Assembly (NCBI GenBank): GCA_039105265.1 | Contig: JAPFFF010000010.1 | Span: forward strand, 4,526,001-4,590,000 | Source: Tritrichomonas musculus | Taxonomy: Eukaryota > Parabasalia > Tritrichomonadida > Tritrichomonadidae | DNA length: 64,000 bases | Direction of reading: 5' to 3' | Part shown: positions 1-9,327 of the stretch, piece by piece | Position numbering within the stretch: position 1 is the first letter of the stretch | How the letters are laid out: each line of letters opens with the position of its first letter | The notes under the pieces: model-generated | Databases searched by the model: none | What the model was told of the DNA's origin: nothing | What the model saw: the letters and a program-made list of their open reading frames with translations, nothing else | Program-made: the position numbers and the translations under genes

Positions 1-441
1 GATGTTATGTTGTTGCATGAAGTCAATCACTGTGTTGGACAAATAAGCAGCATCCTCATCTGACATAATGGCTCTGCATTGAGGTTCAACTTTGATGAAC
101 TCATTAAGTGCTCTGTGTATTTCATTAGCACCCTTACCATGTATCATATAAGCATATGCTTTACGTGTGTTGATGTTGATTAGTATTAAGTAGTTAGGTT
201 GGCCTGCTGCTTTATGATCAATGAACGTGTCCATTTGAAATGCGTGTGGTAGCTTCGAATATATATGCATGAACTTAGGTTTGGGCTTACGTTGATCGTG
301 TACAACCATTGTGTTGAGATAGTGTTTAGCTTCATCATCAGTGAAACCATAACGATTGGCTATGCGTTTGAACTTAGGTAGGGACTTGGTGGGGTACTTA
401 GCATAGACTTCATCAATGGTATTGAACTTAACCCTTGACAT
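1..441 (-). CDS. Polinton-type integrase, partial at window edge
   Basis: The frame is open from an ATG at 441 to base 1, giving 147 codons, and continues beyond the window. It begins MSRVKFNTIDEVYAKYP and then reads like the catalytic core of a retroviral-type (rve) integrase. The segment FQMDTFIDHK supplies the first catalytic-type Asp, followed by a beta-strand-rich stretch (NYLILININTRKAY). The segment IMSDEDAAYLSN supplies the second Asp region. The third acidic residue would lie outside the window. In Polintons this enzyme joins the linear element DNA to the target. The call as rve integrase is fairly firm; assignment to a Polinton rather than a retroelement rests on its neighbours and on the abundance of Mavericks in trichomonads. 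Confidence 0.7.
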   Translation of the reverse strand, partial: MSRVKFNTIDEVYAKYPTKSLPKFKRIANRYGFTDDEAKHYLNTMVVHDQRKPKPKFMHIYSKLPHAFQMDTFIDHKAAGQPNYLILININTRKAYAYMIHGKGANEIHRALNEFIKVEPQCRAIMSDEDAAYLSNTVIDFMQQHNI

Positions 442-467
442 TTGTTCAATGCAAAGTAAAAATGTTA

Positions 468-1724
468 TTAACTATATATTAACTTACGATTCTGCAATAG
501 TACTACATCCATTGTAAACATAAAGAAGTCTTCAAATGCAACTGGAATATTTATTTCATTTCTATCGTAGAGTTCAATCCAGAACTTATCATCATTGTCA
601 TTCAATTTATAGTATTTGATTGGGGTGTATGCTTCATTAGTTCTTCCAATGAGGTTATGATTGGATTGAGATGCAAATGATGCTGCTACTTCACATTGTA
701 AGTTGGTTAGTATGTGTTTGAACATTAATTCACGATGGAACTTAGTTATATGACGAATGCTATTACGATATGGGTTGTTATCGCCAATATGAAAGTAACA
801 CGCAGTATCAAACTCAAATCTATCATTAACTGTATTATCATCGTATATATTAAGATCCAATTCACCTTGATTGACTGCAGCATAAGGTAAAGGTTCATCA
901 TTATCATCATCCCACGTATAGAATTTCTTATAGGTTGCATCATTATTATCAGCTGTCATCATGAAATCAACATAGTATTCATCATATTCATTCTGAGCTG
1001 ACGCGAATGTAAGCGAAGTAGTATCACCTATTTCAACCATTACATCAATGTCATTAATAATATATTCGCCTTTAGCATCAATATTAATATGGAATGGTAT
1101 ATCATTTCGTAAGCACATGAGATAGTAGTTATTTTTATCTTCATCTAATTGTTCATATGCCGCTATCTTATCATCATTAGATTGGTCTGAATCATATATG
1201 TCACTAAGAAGTTTGTTATAAATATTTTCTTGTTTAACAGTATCACGTATATCTTTTATGAAATCGTTGATATCGTTAAATATATCATTCATATATTGAA
1301 TTCTAAACACTTTACAATCTTCCCTTTCCATACGATTGACTACATCTTGAATCTGTTCATCAGTCATATCATCAATTTTATATTCCAAACCTTTAGCCAG
1401 CTCATTAAATTTATCTCGTTTGTACTTACGAATATACAATACGAATTCTAATTGCATGCATTGTCTTATGCTGATCCTCATGTTACGTACGCCAATTATC
1501 TTCTCACCTACATCAGATGTCCTCCACTCAGGTGGGTAGTTAAAATAGATTCGATTGAAATGTTCAATGCCATTACGAAAGTAATCTTTATGTCCATCTT
1601 CATCTTTGGTTGTTATTGCATCCGTAACAGAGTTATACACCGTTTCAATTGGTAATGGTATTGATTCATCTGGTTTTGCATCACGTCTATATGACATTTG
1701 ATGTTGTTTAAACACATGTACCAC
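468..1724 (-). CDS. Polinton-region protein, possibly structural, 418 aa
   Basis: A 418-residue acidic protein encoded just upstream of the integrase on the same strand, with 26 bases between them. No catalytic motif or membrane segment is visible. It is rich in Asp, Asn and Tyr and ends with a hydrophobic strand-like segment (DVVLLQNRKLIYS), as expected for a beta-rich virion-type protein. Position and composition suggest a structural gene of the element, but I cannot assign it to major or minor capsid protein by eye. It is not a shadow: the reverse-strand frames over it are short and low in complexity. Confidence 0.5.
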   Translation of the reverse strand: MVHVFKQHQMSYRRDAKPDESIPLPIETVYNSVTDAITTKDEDGHKDYFRNGIEHFNRIYFNYPPEWRTSDVGEKIIGVRNMRISIRQCMQLEFVLYIRKYKRDKFNELAKGLEYKIDDMTDEQIQDVVNRMEREDCKVFRIQYMNDIFNDINDFIKDIRDTVKQENIYNKLLSDIYDSDQSNDDKIAAYEQLDEDKNNYYLMCLRNDIPFHINIDAKGEYIINDIDVMVEIGDTTSLTFASAQNEYDEYYVDFMMTADNNDATYKKFYTWDDDNDEPLPYAAVNQGELDLNIYDDNTVNDRFEFDTACYFHIGDNNPYRNSIRHITKFHRELMFKHILTNLQCEVAASFASQSNHNLIGRTNEAYTPIKYYKLNDNDDKFWIELYDRNEINIPVAFEDFFMFTMDVVLLQNRKLIYS

Positions 1725-1814
1725 ATTATGTGAAGCGTTGATGTGGTGTAATAAATAGGCACGCTAAAAATATGTTGATATATTGGTGGGTGTGTTTTGA
1801 AATGAAAAATAACG

Positions 1815-2153
1815 TTACTTCATTTTAGGTAATATAATCTTAGTCATATTTGCAGTTCGTTTTAATAGCCTATCACTTACGCATAGAGAATCATGTTTAT
1901 TTTCATCGGTTATTAAGTTGTATACCAATGAATTGCGTTGCTTATACGGACTTAAATAAGTACCAGAGCCATATTCATAAGATGAGAACCTATATACACG
2001 TCTAGCACTAGGACTGAAGAAGTATAATCGTTTGTTAAACGTATGATTACCATGTGAGATGATTCGTTTGATATCAGGTGGGAATATATACTCTTCAATT
2101 GGATCACACTCGAAGTCAGCTTCATGTTCATAGTAACCAGTTGACATTTGCAT
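1815..2153 (-). CDS. Small Polinton-region protein, 112 aa
   Basis: The outermost gene of the fossil, on the same strand as the integrase and 90 bases from the 418-aa gene. It has 112 residues, mixed composition, several aromatic residues (YFFSPSARRVYRFSSYEYG) and a basic C-terminus. I do not recognise it. The longer overlapping frame at 1952-2284 has poorer composition and is probably a shadow, so this frame was preferred. It could be a terminal hypothetical protein of the element. Confidence 0.4.
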   Translation of the reverse strand: MQMSTGYYEHEADFECDPIEEYIFPPDIKRIISHGNHTFNKRLYFFSPSARRVYRFSSYEYGSGTYLSPYKQRNSLVYNLITDENKHDSLCVSDRLLKRTANMTKIILPKMK

Positions 2154-2293
2154 GGTAAATAAAATATGGTTGATGCAATTAAACAGTTGGTTCTCAGAAT
2201 GGGTTGTAAGTTTTTTATCCAGTATGTAACATAGGTTGTAACTTGACGTTCCAACGTGAGATGATGCGTTATGGGGGGGGTCATGTTACAGCT

Positions 2294-2334
2294 TTAAGCA
2301 GGGTGAAGTGACGTAGTCACGGAGCCCTGCTTAA
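2294..2334. repeat. Nested hairpin at the Polinton end
   Basis: TTAAGCAGGG at 2294-2303 pairs perfectly with CCCTGCTTAA at 2325-2334. Inside the loop, GTGAC and GTCAC (2308-2320) form a second stem. The segment is much more GC-rich than its surroundings. It lies a few bases inside the junction with the flanking transposon, so it may belong to the terminal repeat of the Polinton. Confidence 0.6.
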
Positions 2335-2345
2335 CCTATCTACTA

Positions 2346-2740
2346 TATTTTATTGGATACTTTATTTTTACTTTAATAAACTCATTAATATCAGAAAAAA
2401 AGCAATAATAAATGTCTTAAACACCTACTATTCTTAATTTTAAAAAAACCTCTCAAATATGAACTATAAACTTTTCAAATTCACTAAGAATGATTTTGAC
2501 CAAGAAGATCAACATTTGAAATAAAAAATAAAATTCAATGTAAATTTGGAGCGGTATAATTGGTCAAACGAAATATACATTCAAAATAATCAATGAAAAT
2601 TGAAAGGTGTATCCAAGATTGAATTAAAGTGTACATTTTGGCGATTTTGGATTCTCAAATTCTCTCAAAAAATAACGAACAAAAATGAGTATCCATTGGA
2701 TACTTTTTGAATACAAACTTGTTTGGACACAAAAGCCTAG
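2346..2740 (+). mobile_element. MITE family A, copy 1, left end missing
   Basis: This is nearly identical to the 3' three-quarters of the full copy at 53440-53966, ending in the same terminal sequence (TGGACACAAAAGCCTAG). The left terminal repeat is absent and replaced by the end of the Polinton fossil. That suggests the Polinton inserted into this MITE or that a later rearrangement removed the end. No coding capacity. Confidence 0.8.
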
Positions 2741-2950
2741 TTTTTATTTTGTGAATATCTTTGTTTCCCTACGATATTTCTTTTTGGTTTCTTATTAAGA
2801 ATTATTCAATATATAATATTAATATTTATATAAAATAAGTCGAAAAAAATCTTTGTCATAACCGTCTCTCCGTTCTCCTTTTAATTATAGTAGAATCGGT
2901 TTGGGACGAGAACGTCGGCTTGGAAAGGAGAACACTTAACTTTTTTAAAA
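2741..2950. other. Spacer with a GC-rich patch
   Basis: Mostly AT-rich filler. Bases 2870-2935 are unusually GC-rich and hold a short inverted pair (TTCTCCTTT and AAAGGAGAA). I see no gene. Confidence 0.4.
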
Positions 2951-3121
2951 ATAAAATTTTATAAATTGAATTTAAAATAATCGTTTTCATATTAATTTTC
3001 GCTTATTTCTTCATGAATAAACATTTTTAGATCATCATACTTTATAAATATTATTTATATTTAATATTATATTCATATAAATAGTTAATTCAAAAATAGC
3101 TCAAAATATGTTAATTATATC
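2951..3121 (+). repeat. 171-bp perfect inverted repeat, left arm
   Basis: Bases 2951-3121 are the exact reverse complement of 6921-7091; I find no mismatch over 171 bases. The two arms enclose about 3.8 kb that contains two later insertions (MITE family B and a hAT-like element). They may be the terminal inverted repeats of a larger DNA element. No target duplication was recognised at their outer ends. Confidence 0.85.
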
Positions 3122-3245
3122 AGAGGTGAGGCTGCGAAAATTTTTGGTATTTTTTAATAATAATAATACATATCATTTTATTCCAGAATTAAATGTTATT
3201 TATGATAATTTCACTAATATTTTTTTCAGATTTTTAGCTATAAAT
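3117..3245 (+). pseudogene. Dispersed coding relic, copy 1
   Basis: This segment resembles 43452-43577. In the second copy it reads as CEAAKIFGIF and, after a gap, IYDNFTNYFHRFLA. Here the same words are split over frames (EAAKIFGIF, then VIYDNFTNIFFRFLA). The conserved words with decayed AT runs between them suggest the remnant of a dispersed protein-coding sequence. A third partial copy in reverse orientation lies at 4735-4767, cut by the hAT-like insertion. Function unknown. Confidence 0.35.
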
Positions 3246-3392
3246 CTATTTTTAAAATTGAATTGCTTATATCTTATTATAATTTCAATTTTATCTTAAT
3301 AAAAAAATTCTATTTACTCAAAATAATAAATAATTTAATTATCAATATTTAATATATAGATGTGAATATAATATTAAAATCTTCGACTAAGA

Positions 3393-4122
3393 AGAAGGGG
3401 CGAAGCTCTTCGACCGTTAACCTTTTTCATTTTATGATAGTTATATTGCAATAATAATTATTTATTTATAATGAATACATTTTATAAAATATATTTGAAC
3501 AAATGTTATAAGCATTAATGTGTAAAAAATTCAAGATAATGCTATTTTAAATCAAAAAAATTGAATGAAAAACTTCTTTTTGCTCAGAAAGTAAAAAACA
3601 TAATTTTCTATGCGAACTTCAATACGATGTTATAAAACGCAATAAAAATAAATAAAAATACATTTATTAAGATATAAAATTGTATGCCAATTTATATGGC
3701 CAATCTTTTGATATCAAAATTATTTCATAATATTTGGCTTTTTTAGAACAAATAATATTAAATATTTAATCAATAATCGAGATTATTTAAAATACAAAAA
3801 GAATTATCTTTAAATTTTAAGCATATATCCAAAAAACAACGAATAAAAATTAAAAGAAAAAAATTCAATGAATTCAAAAAGTTTGGAAATTTTATAAAAT
3901 AATCATAAAATTTCAAAAAAATTAAACCGTTTTTCATATGGTCAATATTTACTTACACGATTAACAATTCAATGATTTTTATAAAAATATAAATACCTGT
4001 ATCTTTTTTTTCACCATATAAAAATGAATACAATTTGGAAAAATAATCTTAACAGCAAATAAATATAATGATATAAAATTATAAAATGAATCATATTGAA
4101 AATCAGGAGCTTCACCCCTTCT
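3393..4122 (+). mobile_element. MITE family B, copy 1 (8-bp TSD)
   Basis: A 730-bp non-coding element with terminal inverted repeats AGAAGGGGCGAAGCTC and GGAGCTTCACCCCTTCT. It is flanked by a direct 8-bp duplication, GACTAAGA, at 3385-3392 and 4123-4130. A nearly identical copy lies at 40650-41384. The 8-bp duplication points to a hAT-like or related transposase supplied in trans. No coding frame inside. Confidence 0.85.
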
Positions 4123-4130
4123 GACTAAGA

Positions 4131-4759
4131 ATTAAATATCAAATAATGATTTTTTATGATTTAACTAACTATCATCATATTATAAGCATGATTTGTTTAG
4201 TAAATTATTGATAAATATTAAAATAAATACTTATTATGATGTTGATACCAAAATAAAAACAAATGAAATTATTTGGATATTTGCGAAGTTTACATCACTA
4301 ACGTATATAGAATTATATTCAATATTAAACCTCAATCCTAGCTAAAATTGTAAAAAAAAATTTAAAAATATTTTGATATGTTTGCCAGCACCAGATAAGT
4401 TAAGAGATAAACTATAGTTATCCCTTTGGTCTTTAATATAGAAGAAAATTTCTCTTTAAATTGAAAAATATTTTTTTTGAATTTTGACCAAAAACGCATT
4501 TATTGAATAGCTTTCTTATTAAAAAATAGAGATCATCTATATACAAATGCAATTTAATGGTTGAAAAGAAAAAATAATGACGAATATATGAATTATGACA
4601 TTTTGAAATATCAATACAATTTCAATTTTTTTTGATTAAATCTGAAAAAAAGTATATGATATGAAAAGGTAACAACACCATAATACTATATTTTTAATTT
4701 ATTTTTAATTTTGTTGATTATTATTCCTAAAAAAGTTCATTTAAAATTTCGCAGTCTCA
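4131..4759. other. AT-rich spacer inside the 171-bp repeats
   Basis: No gene or repeat recognised except the dispersed relic fragment at its right end (4735-4767). Confidence 0.4.
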
Positions 4760-4767
4760 CCTCTATT

Positions 4768-5738
4768 TAGGGATGGGAAACGGGCACCGGGCGGGCAATG
4801 GGCCCGAAATAAACGTACTGCCCGGGCATGCCCGGGCAAATTTACGGGCAAAATGGGCTGCCCGGGCAAATCGGTTATTTACGTTTTTTCGGGCGAAGCA
4901 GTGCCCATTTCCACTTTTTTGGGCAATTGCCCGGGGCTGCCCATTTTCATAAAAAATAATTTGGTTCGAATATTTTCCGAACTTTTTTTTTTTTTTTTTT
5001 TTTAGAAAAAAGCATTGACAAAATAAAGTTTATGAATGATTTTTGTTTAAAAAAATGCATGAATATATTGCATTTTATATTTTAAATATAATTAAATTAA
5101 AAAAATCACATTTACTTATCTGATCACACAAAAATTTCATTTAGATATTATGTCATTAACATAAAAAAGCAAGCTTAACACAACAGTATAATAATATATA
5201 TGATATTATAATTATAAGTTCATAAATAAAACTTTTTGGAACAAATTAAATTTTGAGATATTGAAAATAAACTATACAGTTAATGAAATACTTGTGGGAA
5301 TAAAAAATTATGCATTTTAGAATAATAAAAAATCAAAATTTTTTATATAAGCCAAAAAAAGAGAAAAAAAAGTGATAATATTTTCATTTAAACAAGTTTA
5401 TAAAAAAATCATTTTCTTATTGTTTATAAAAAATGAAAAATAAATTGCAATCATAATGATATGAATAAATATTTTCAACATGGAATATAGGTGGAGAAAT
5501 TGAAAAAAAAAAAAAAAAAAAAAAGATTCGACGAAAATCGAACAAGCAGCTTTTACTATTTCATAAAATTTACGGGCAGGAAAGAAAATGATGAACGGGC
5601 AATCAATTTAACAATCAAATGGGCAAGAACGAGAAAAAACGGGCAATGTAAAAAAGACGTCTGTGCCCATTCTTGCCCGGTGATATGACCAATCTGACAT
5701 TGCCCGGGCACGTTTCGGGCGCCCGTTTCCCATCCCTA
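4768..5738 (+). mobile_element. hAT/Ac-like non-autonomous element, copy 1 (8-bp TSD)
   Basis: A 971-bp element. Both ends begin TAGGGATGGGAAACGGGC as inverted repeats. It is flanked by the 8-bp duplication CCTCTATT at 4760-4767 and 5739-5746. The TAGGGATG start and 8-bp duplication match the Ac/Ds type of hAT transposons. Both subterminal regions are crowded with GGGCA/TGCCC words, probably transposase-binding sites, in an otherwise AT-rich body. No transposase frame. A sister copy with a different target lies at 32812-33796. Confidence 0.88.
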
Positions 5739-5746
5739 CCTCTATT

Positions 5747-6920
5747 ATATCTGATGTTGAAAAATACCAATTCATAAAAAAAAACATAATAATAAACTTC
5801 ATTACATGATATATATTGATATATTTTAATTATAATTAATTCATTACTACTCAATGCAATTTTATTCGTGCTTTTATAATGATTTCAAAATCATCGATTT
5901 CTTGACGAATATCAAATTCTTAACCTTTATTTTGTTTTGTCATATAAGAAACAAAATGTAGAAAACAATACTGCATTAAGATTATTAATTTTTTGTTTGG
6001 CTGTGTTTTTTCGATCATTTTATATTTTTGGCGGGATTTTAAAAAAATGGTGTTAAAATCAAGAATAATAAGATTATATGGAAATTATATTAAAATATTG
6101 ATATATTGTCAAATATTGATGATGAATCAAAATTGGTTTGAACTCTTTTGCATTTATTTTTATGAAAAAGAGCTTTTTTAAAAAGTGATATTTCATATTT
6201 TTCAACACCAATCCTTGAATGAACATGAAACAAAATCGTTATAACAATGAGCAACTATTATGTAGCCTAAATGAAGACTTTTTTCATTCGAAATCAGTTC
6301 ATGAAAACATTTTTCCAATCATTGAGCATTGATATAAAATATGTAATAAATATCAATTTAATGTATGAACCATAAGATATTACAGAAAATTAATAATTTT
6401 ATTTTATTTATTTGACTTTCATCATGTTTTGTTAAAGAAAAAAATTGATTTTTCCAATATTTTCAACTTATTAAAACAAAAAAAGACTTTTAAAAATCTC
6501 AGTTTTTAATGAATCAAAAAATAAACTATAGATATAATAATATTAGATAGCTCTAAATGTGATATTCGCGTTCTGATTAACGAATGTTAACAGAAAGAGA
6601 AGAACAACGTTAATACCAAATTATAACCTAAAATTTGATATAATTTTATACTATTATGTTTTGCTTATATACAATAGTTATTATTATTATATTATTATTT
6701 TGAATGAGTAAAATATTATTTTCCTTTTTAAAAAAGATTTTATTCATTTATTACAAAGAAAATGCTACCATTTTAAGACCAATTAAAATTTATATAAATA
6801 AATCAAATATTTGCAAATATCCTCAACCAAATTCAATTATAAATAAATTATTGCAAAATATGATTCGAATTCTTTCTAAATATGCTGATGCCATGAGCAT
6901 ATAATTTATTTTCAATATCA
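5747..6920. other. AT-rich spacer, no gene seen
   Basis: Over 1.1 kb of low-complexity AT-rich DNA between the hAT-like element and the right 171-bp arm. The short frames here are Phe/Ile/Asn/Lys-rich and look like chance openings. Confidence 0.4.
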
Positions 6921-7091
6921 GATATAATTAACATATTTTGAGCTATTTTTGAATTAACTATTTATATGAATATAATATTAAATATAAATAATATTTATAA
7001 AGTATGATGATCTAAAAATGTTTATTCATGAAGAAATAAGCGAAAATTAATATGAAAACGATTATTTTAAATTCAATTTATAAAATTTTAT
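6921..7091 (-). repeat. 171-bp perfect inverted repeat, right arm
   Basis: Exact reverse complement of 2951-3121. Its outer edge coincides with the first base of the Mutator-like MITE at 7092. The two structures are therefore linked in history: either the MITE inserted at this edge or the edge was created by the same event. Confidence 0.85.
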
Positions 7092-7498
7092 GGACAATCA
7101 TTTTTTTCTACGCCACTTTTTGAATGGTTTTTCTATCCATGAATAGCTATTCATGGAAAGTAAAAAACCGCCATCTTAAGGTGAAATTTAACTTACTCTG
7201 TTAAGAAAATTAACCAAAAAAATCGTAAATTTAAATTTTCTCTTAAAATTATAACTATTTGCTTTTTTTGATATAATTTTTTTTATTTTTACATAATTTT
7301 TCAGGAATATACGCACCAGTGATCACCACAGGGCTGCGCGAAGCCGAATCAGGCTCCTTGAATTGCTGGATGAATCGGGAAGCCATTTGAACTAAATATT
7401 TATGCATTATTTAGCAAAAATTGAATAAAAAATGTATAAAAAAGTATTCAAAAAGTTTAAAAGTTTTCAAAAAGTGGCGTAGAAAAATACGATTCCCC
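7092..7498 (+). mobile_element. Mutator-like MITE family G, copy 1
   Basis: A 407-bp element with ends GGACAATCATTTTTTTCTACG and GTAGAAAAATACGATTCCCC, inverted repeats of about 35 bp. The sister copy at 28288-28675 has a clean 9-bp duplication, typical of Mutator-like elements; this copy shows none. The interior contains an 18-bp palindrome (CATGAATAGCTATTCATG) and an unusually GC-rich core at 7303-7388 that is conserved in both copies. Confidence 0.75.
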
Positions 7499-7538
7499 GA
7501 AAAAATAAAATAATATTTATGATTTTTCCAGATAAAAG

Positions 7539-8273
7539 TTAAGGTACAAATCCAGTACGTTTAGACTTGTTATTCTCCGATTCTCGAGATCGATAATTGA
7601 TTGACTTTTTGATATCGATACATAAATATACACAGATTCTCGAGATCGATTTCAGAGATCGAGAATTTTTTTTCTCAGCTTTTGATATCAGGATTTTCAA
7701 TTAAACTTTTTGATAAAAATATGATCGTATTTTAATCTCAAATGTTTCATAAAAAAAGAATATATTTTTTGATTTTAATCATAAAATAAACATCAATACA
7801 TTACATTATATATTTTTAAATATTATGAAATCACAAATACCAATTATAAAAGAATATAAGTCTGTTTGAGATCTCGAGATCTCGGTAATTGATATCAAGT
7901 TTACAATTATTTTCACATCACATTTCATATCTGATATCTTGATAATCGATAATCTCGATATCAGATTTCTAAACTGATAATCGAGTATCAGATGCAAAAA
8001 AGTGACGTTTTTGATATCGATTCTCAAAATAACAAGTCTAAGTACGTTTAATAACCGCAATTTTTTTTGACATTCTCAAAGAATAAAATGACATGTTAAA
8101 TAAAAAACGATTATTTTAATCTATTTTATATAACATGTCATTATGTTTATTTTAATTGTAAAATAAGTGTCAAAAACAAACATAGTCAATTTAAACTTTT
8201 TCAGAGACATGCAACTATTCAAATAATAAACGTTTTCTTATTCAAAAAATAACGTACTGGATTTGTACCTTAA
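7539..8273 (+). mobile_element. MITE family C, copy 1, interrupted by element F
   Basis: The ends are TTAAGGTACAAATCCAGTAC and its complement, with TTAA (or TA) at both edges, so the target may be TTAA or TA. Without the insertion the element is about 240 bp. It is interrupted near its left end by element F (7562-8040), which duplicated AGTACGTT. A second copy in opposite orientation lies at 8397-9701. Confidence 0.75.
7562..8040 (+). mobile_element. TIR element F nested in C (8-bp TSD)
   Basis: A 479-bp element with inverted ends TAGACTTGTTATT, flanked by AGTACGTT at 7554-7561 and 8041-8048. The interior is full of GATATC, ATCGAT and TCTCGAGATC-type palindromic words. No convincing gene; the 84-aa minus-strand frame inside is a by-product of these repeats. 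The 8-bp duplication suggests a hAT-like mobiliser. Confidence 0.8.
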
Positions 8274-8528
8274 CATAATATTATTTTGAGCTGATTAATT
8301 TATTTTTGGATACAAAATATATCATAAGGACTATTTTTTCAAAGATTTAAATCAGTGTAATATCGAACTTTGAATTTTTTTTTTTTTTTTTTAATATTAA
8401 GGATAGGGGGTCCAACGATAGAAAATTGAATGTAAAAAGTAAATATTAATACGATTTTAATTATTTTATAATATTAATTATATAGATAGGATATTATATT
8501 TTTTAATAAACTTTTTATTCTCATATTT

Positions 8529-9327
8529 CTATTAGCAGTGGAGATTCCACATTTTAAAATTGAGAGACTTTGTTTGATTTGAATTTTTTTTAAAAAAAAG
8601 TAAATAAATAAAATATATATCCAAAAATATACATTCTTTTTTTATTGCTTTGTTTGAATTACGAAGAATACTTAGCAATAAATTATAAGAATGAAGTAAA
8701 TTGTGTATGTATATAATATTAATATTCAATTATAAGTATATTCCTGTATTTCAATTTCCTTTATTTTATTAATTCAGTATTACTTTTGTAAGTCATCATC
8801 ATTTAAAACAGAAAATGTTCTACAAAATTGTAAAAGTGATTTACATTCAATATTTTTACTAATTTCTAAAAAAATTTTTTTTGGATATTCAATATTTTCG
8901 AACATGTCTAGCAAAAGTAAAGATAAAGAAGGGTTTGCTGTTGGAAATTCCAAGGAAAATTCAATTATTGCTTGAAATATTAGATTATTTGCAAATTTAG
9001 ATAATTGCGAAATTTTCTCTTTGTTTCTCAATGTTTTTTGAAGGATTTTTTTAATTTCAATATTTGAACGATTTTGATCTATCGATTCAATAGAATTTGA
9101 ATTGTTATTAGGAGAAAATTGAGAATTTTGTAATGCGATATAATGTTTTTGAACACTTCCGGGCGATTTATTTGGGAAAAAAGATGAAATAATTGTCCAC
9201 TTTTTACCATATTCATCAACTTTGTTATATAATTCGACATCTTCGCTGTAGGTCCACTTAGACATTTTTTATGGAAAATCAAACAAACCTTCAGAAATTT
9301 AAAAAGTGGAATCTCCACTGCTAATAG
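8529..9327 (-). mobile_element. TIR element E carrying a Myb/SANT gene
   Basis: A 799-bp element whose ends form a perfect 22-bp inverted repeat starting CTATTAGCAGTGGAGATT. It sits inside element D. The flanks agree with a TA target; no longer duplication is visible. It contains one coding frame, a Myb-type protein (8780-9265), and nothing resembling a transposase. It therefore looks like a non-autonomous element that transports a host-type regulatory gene. Confidence 0.75.
8780..9265 (-). CDS. Single Myb/SANT-domain protein inside a transposon
   Basis: A 161-residue protein. Residues 1-50 form one Myb/SANT repeat: a Trp at position 4 (KWTYSEDVELYNKV), a second Trp in KKWTIISSFFPNKSPGS and a helix ending QKHYIAL. 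This is the spacing of a DNA-binding Myb repeat. The rest is Ser/Asn-rich and then helical with no recognised domain. Trichomonads have very large Myb families, and a host transcription-regulator origin fits. The gene lies entirely within the inverted repeats of element E, with its ATG only about 60 bp from one end. It may act on the element, like the Myb-like partner proteins of Harbinger transposons, or be captured cargo. Confidence 0.7.
   Translation of the reverse strand: MSKWTYSEDVELYNKVDEYGKKWTIISSFFPNKSPGSVQKHYIALQNSQFSPNNNSNSIESIDQNRSNIEIKKILQKTLRNKEKISQLSKFANNLIFQAIIEFSLEFPTANPSLSLLLLDMFENIEYPKKIFLEISKNIECKSLLQFCRTFSVLNDDDLQK

Larger units (their letters stand above)
1..2345 (-). mobile_element. 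Polinton/Maverick fossil, terminal part
   Basis: This is one end of a Polinton (Maverick), a large self-synthesising DNA element. Most of it lies outside the window to the left. The visible part carries, on the minus strand, a retroviral-type integrase and two further open reading frames that fit the structural-gene region of such elements. The outer end is near 2335-2345, where a hairpin-forming sequence (TTAAGCAGGG and its complement) gives way to a truncated copy of a small transposon. The three visible frames look open. Whether the whole element is intact cannot be judged. Base composition is less AT-rich than the flanking DNA. The family call rests on the integrase; the exact end is inferred. 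Confidence 0.65.

Noticed and set aside
4968-4978. GGTTCGAAT-like word resembling a tRNA T-arm
   Set aside because: It is inside a hAT-like element, and no acceptor or D-arm pairing is found around it.
5491-5688. 65-aa Lys-rich frame (also 32756-33059 frames)
   Set aside because: They lie across poly-A and GGGCA subterminal repeats of the hAT-like elements and are not conserved as proteins between the two copies.
7806-8060. 84-aa minus-strand frame
   Set aside because: It is produced by ATCGAT, GATATC and CTCGAG repeats inside element F.
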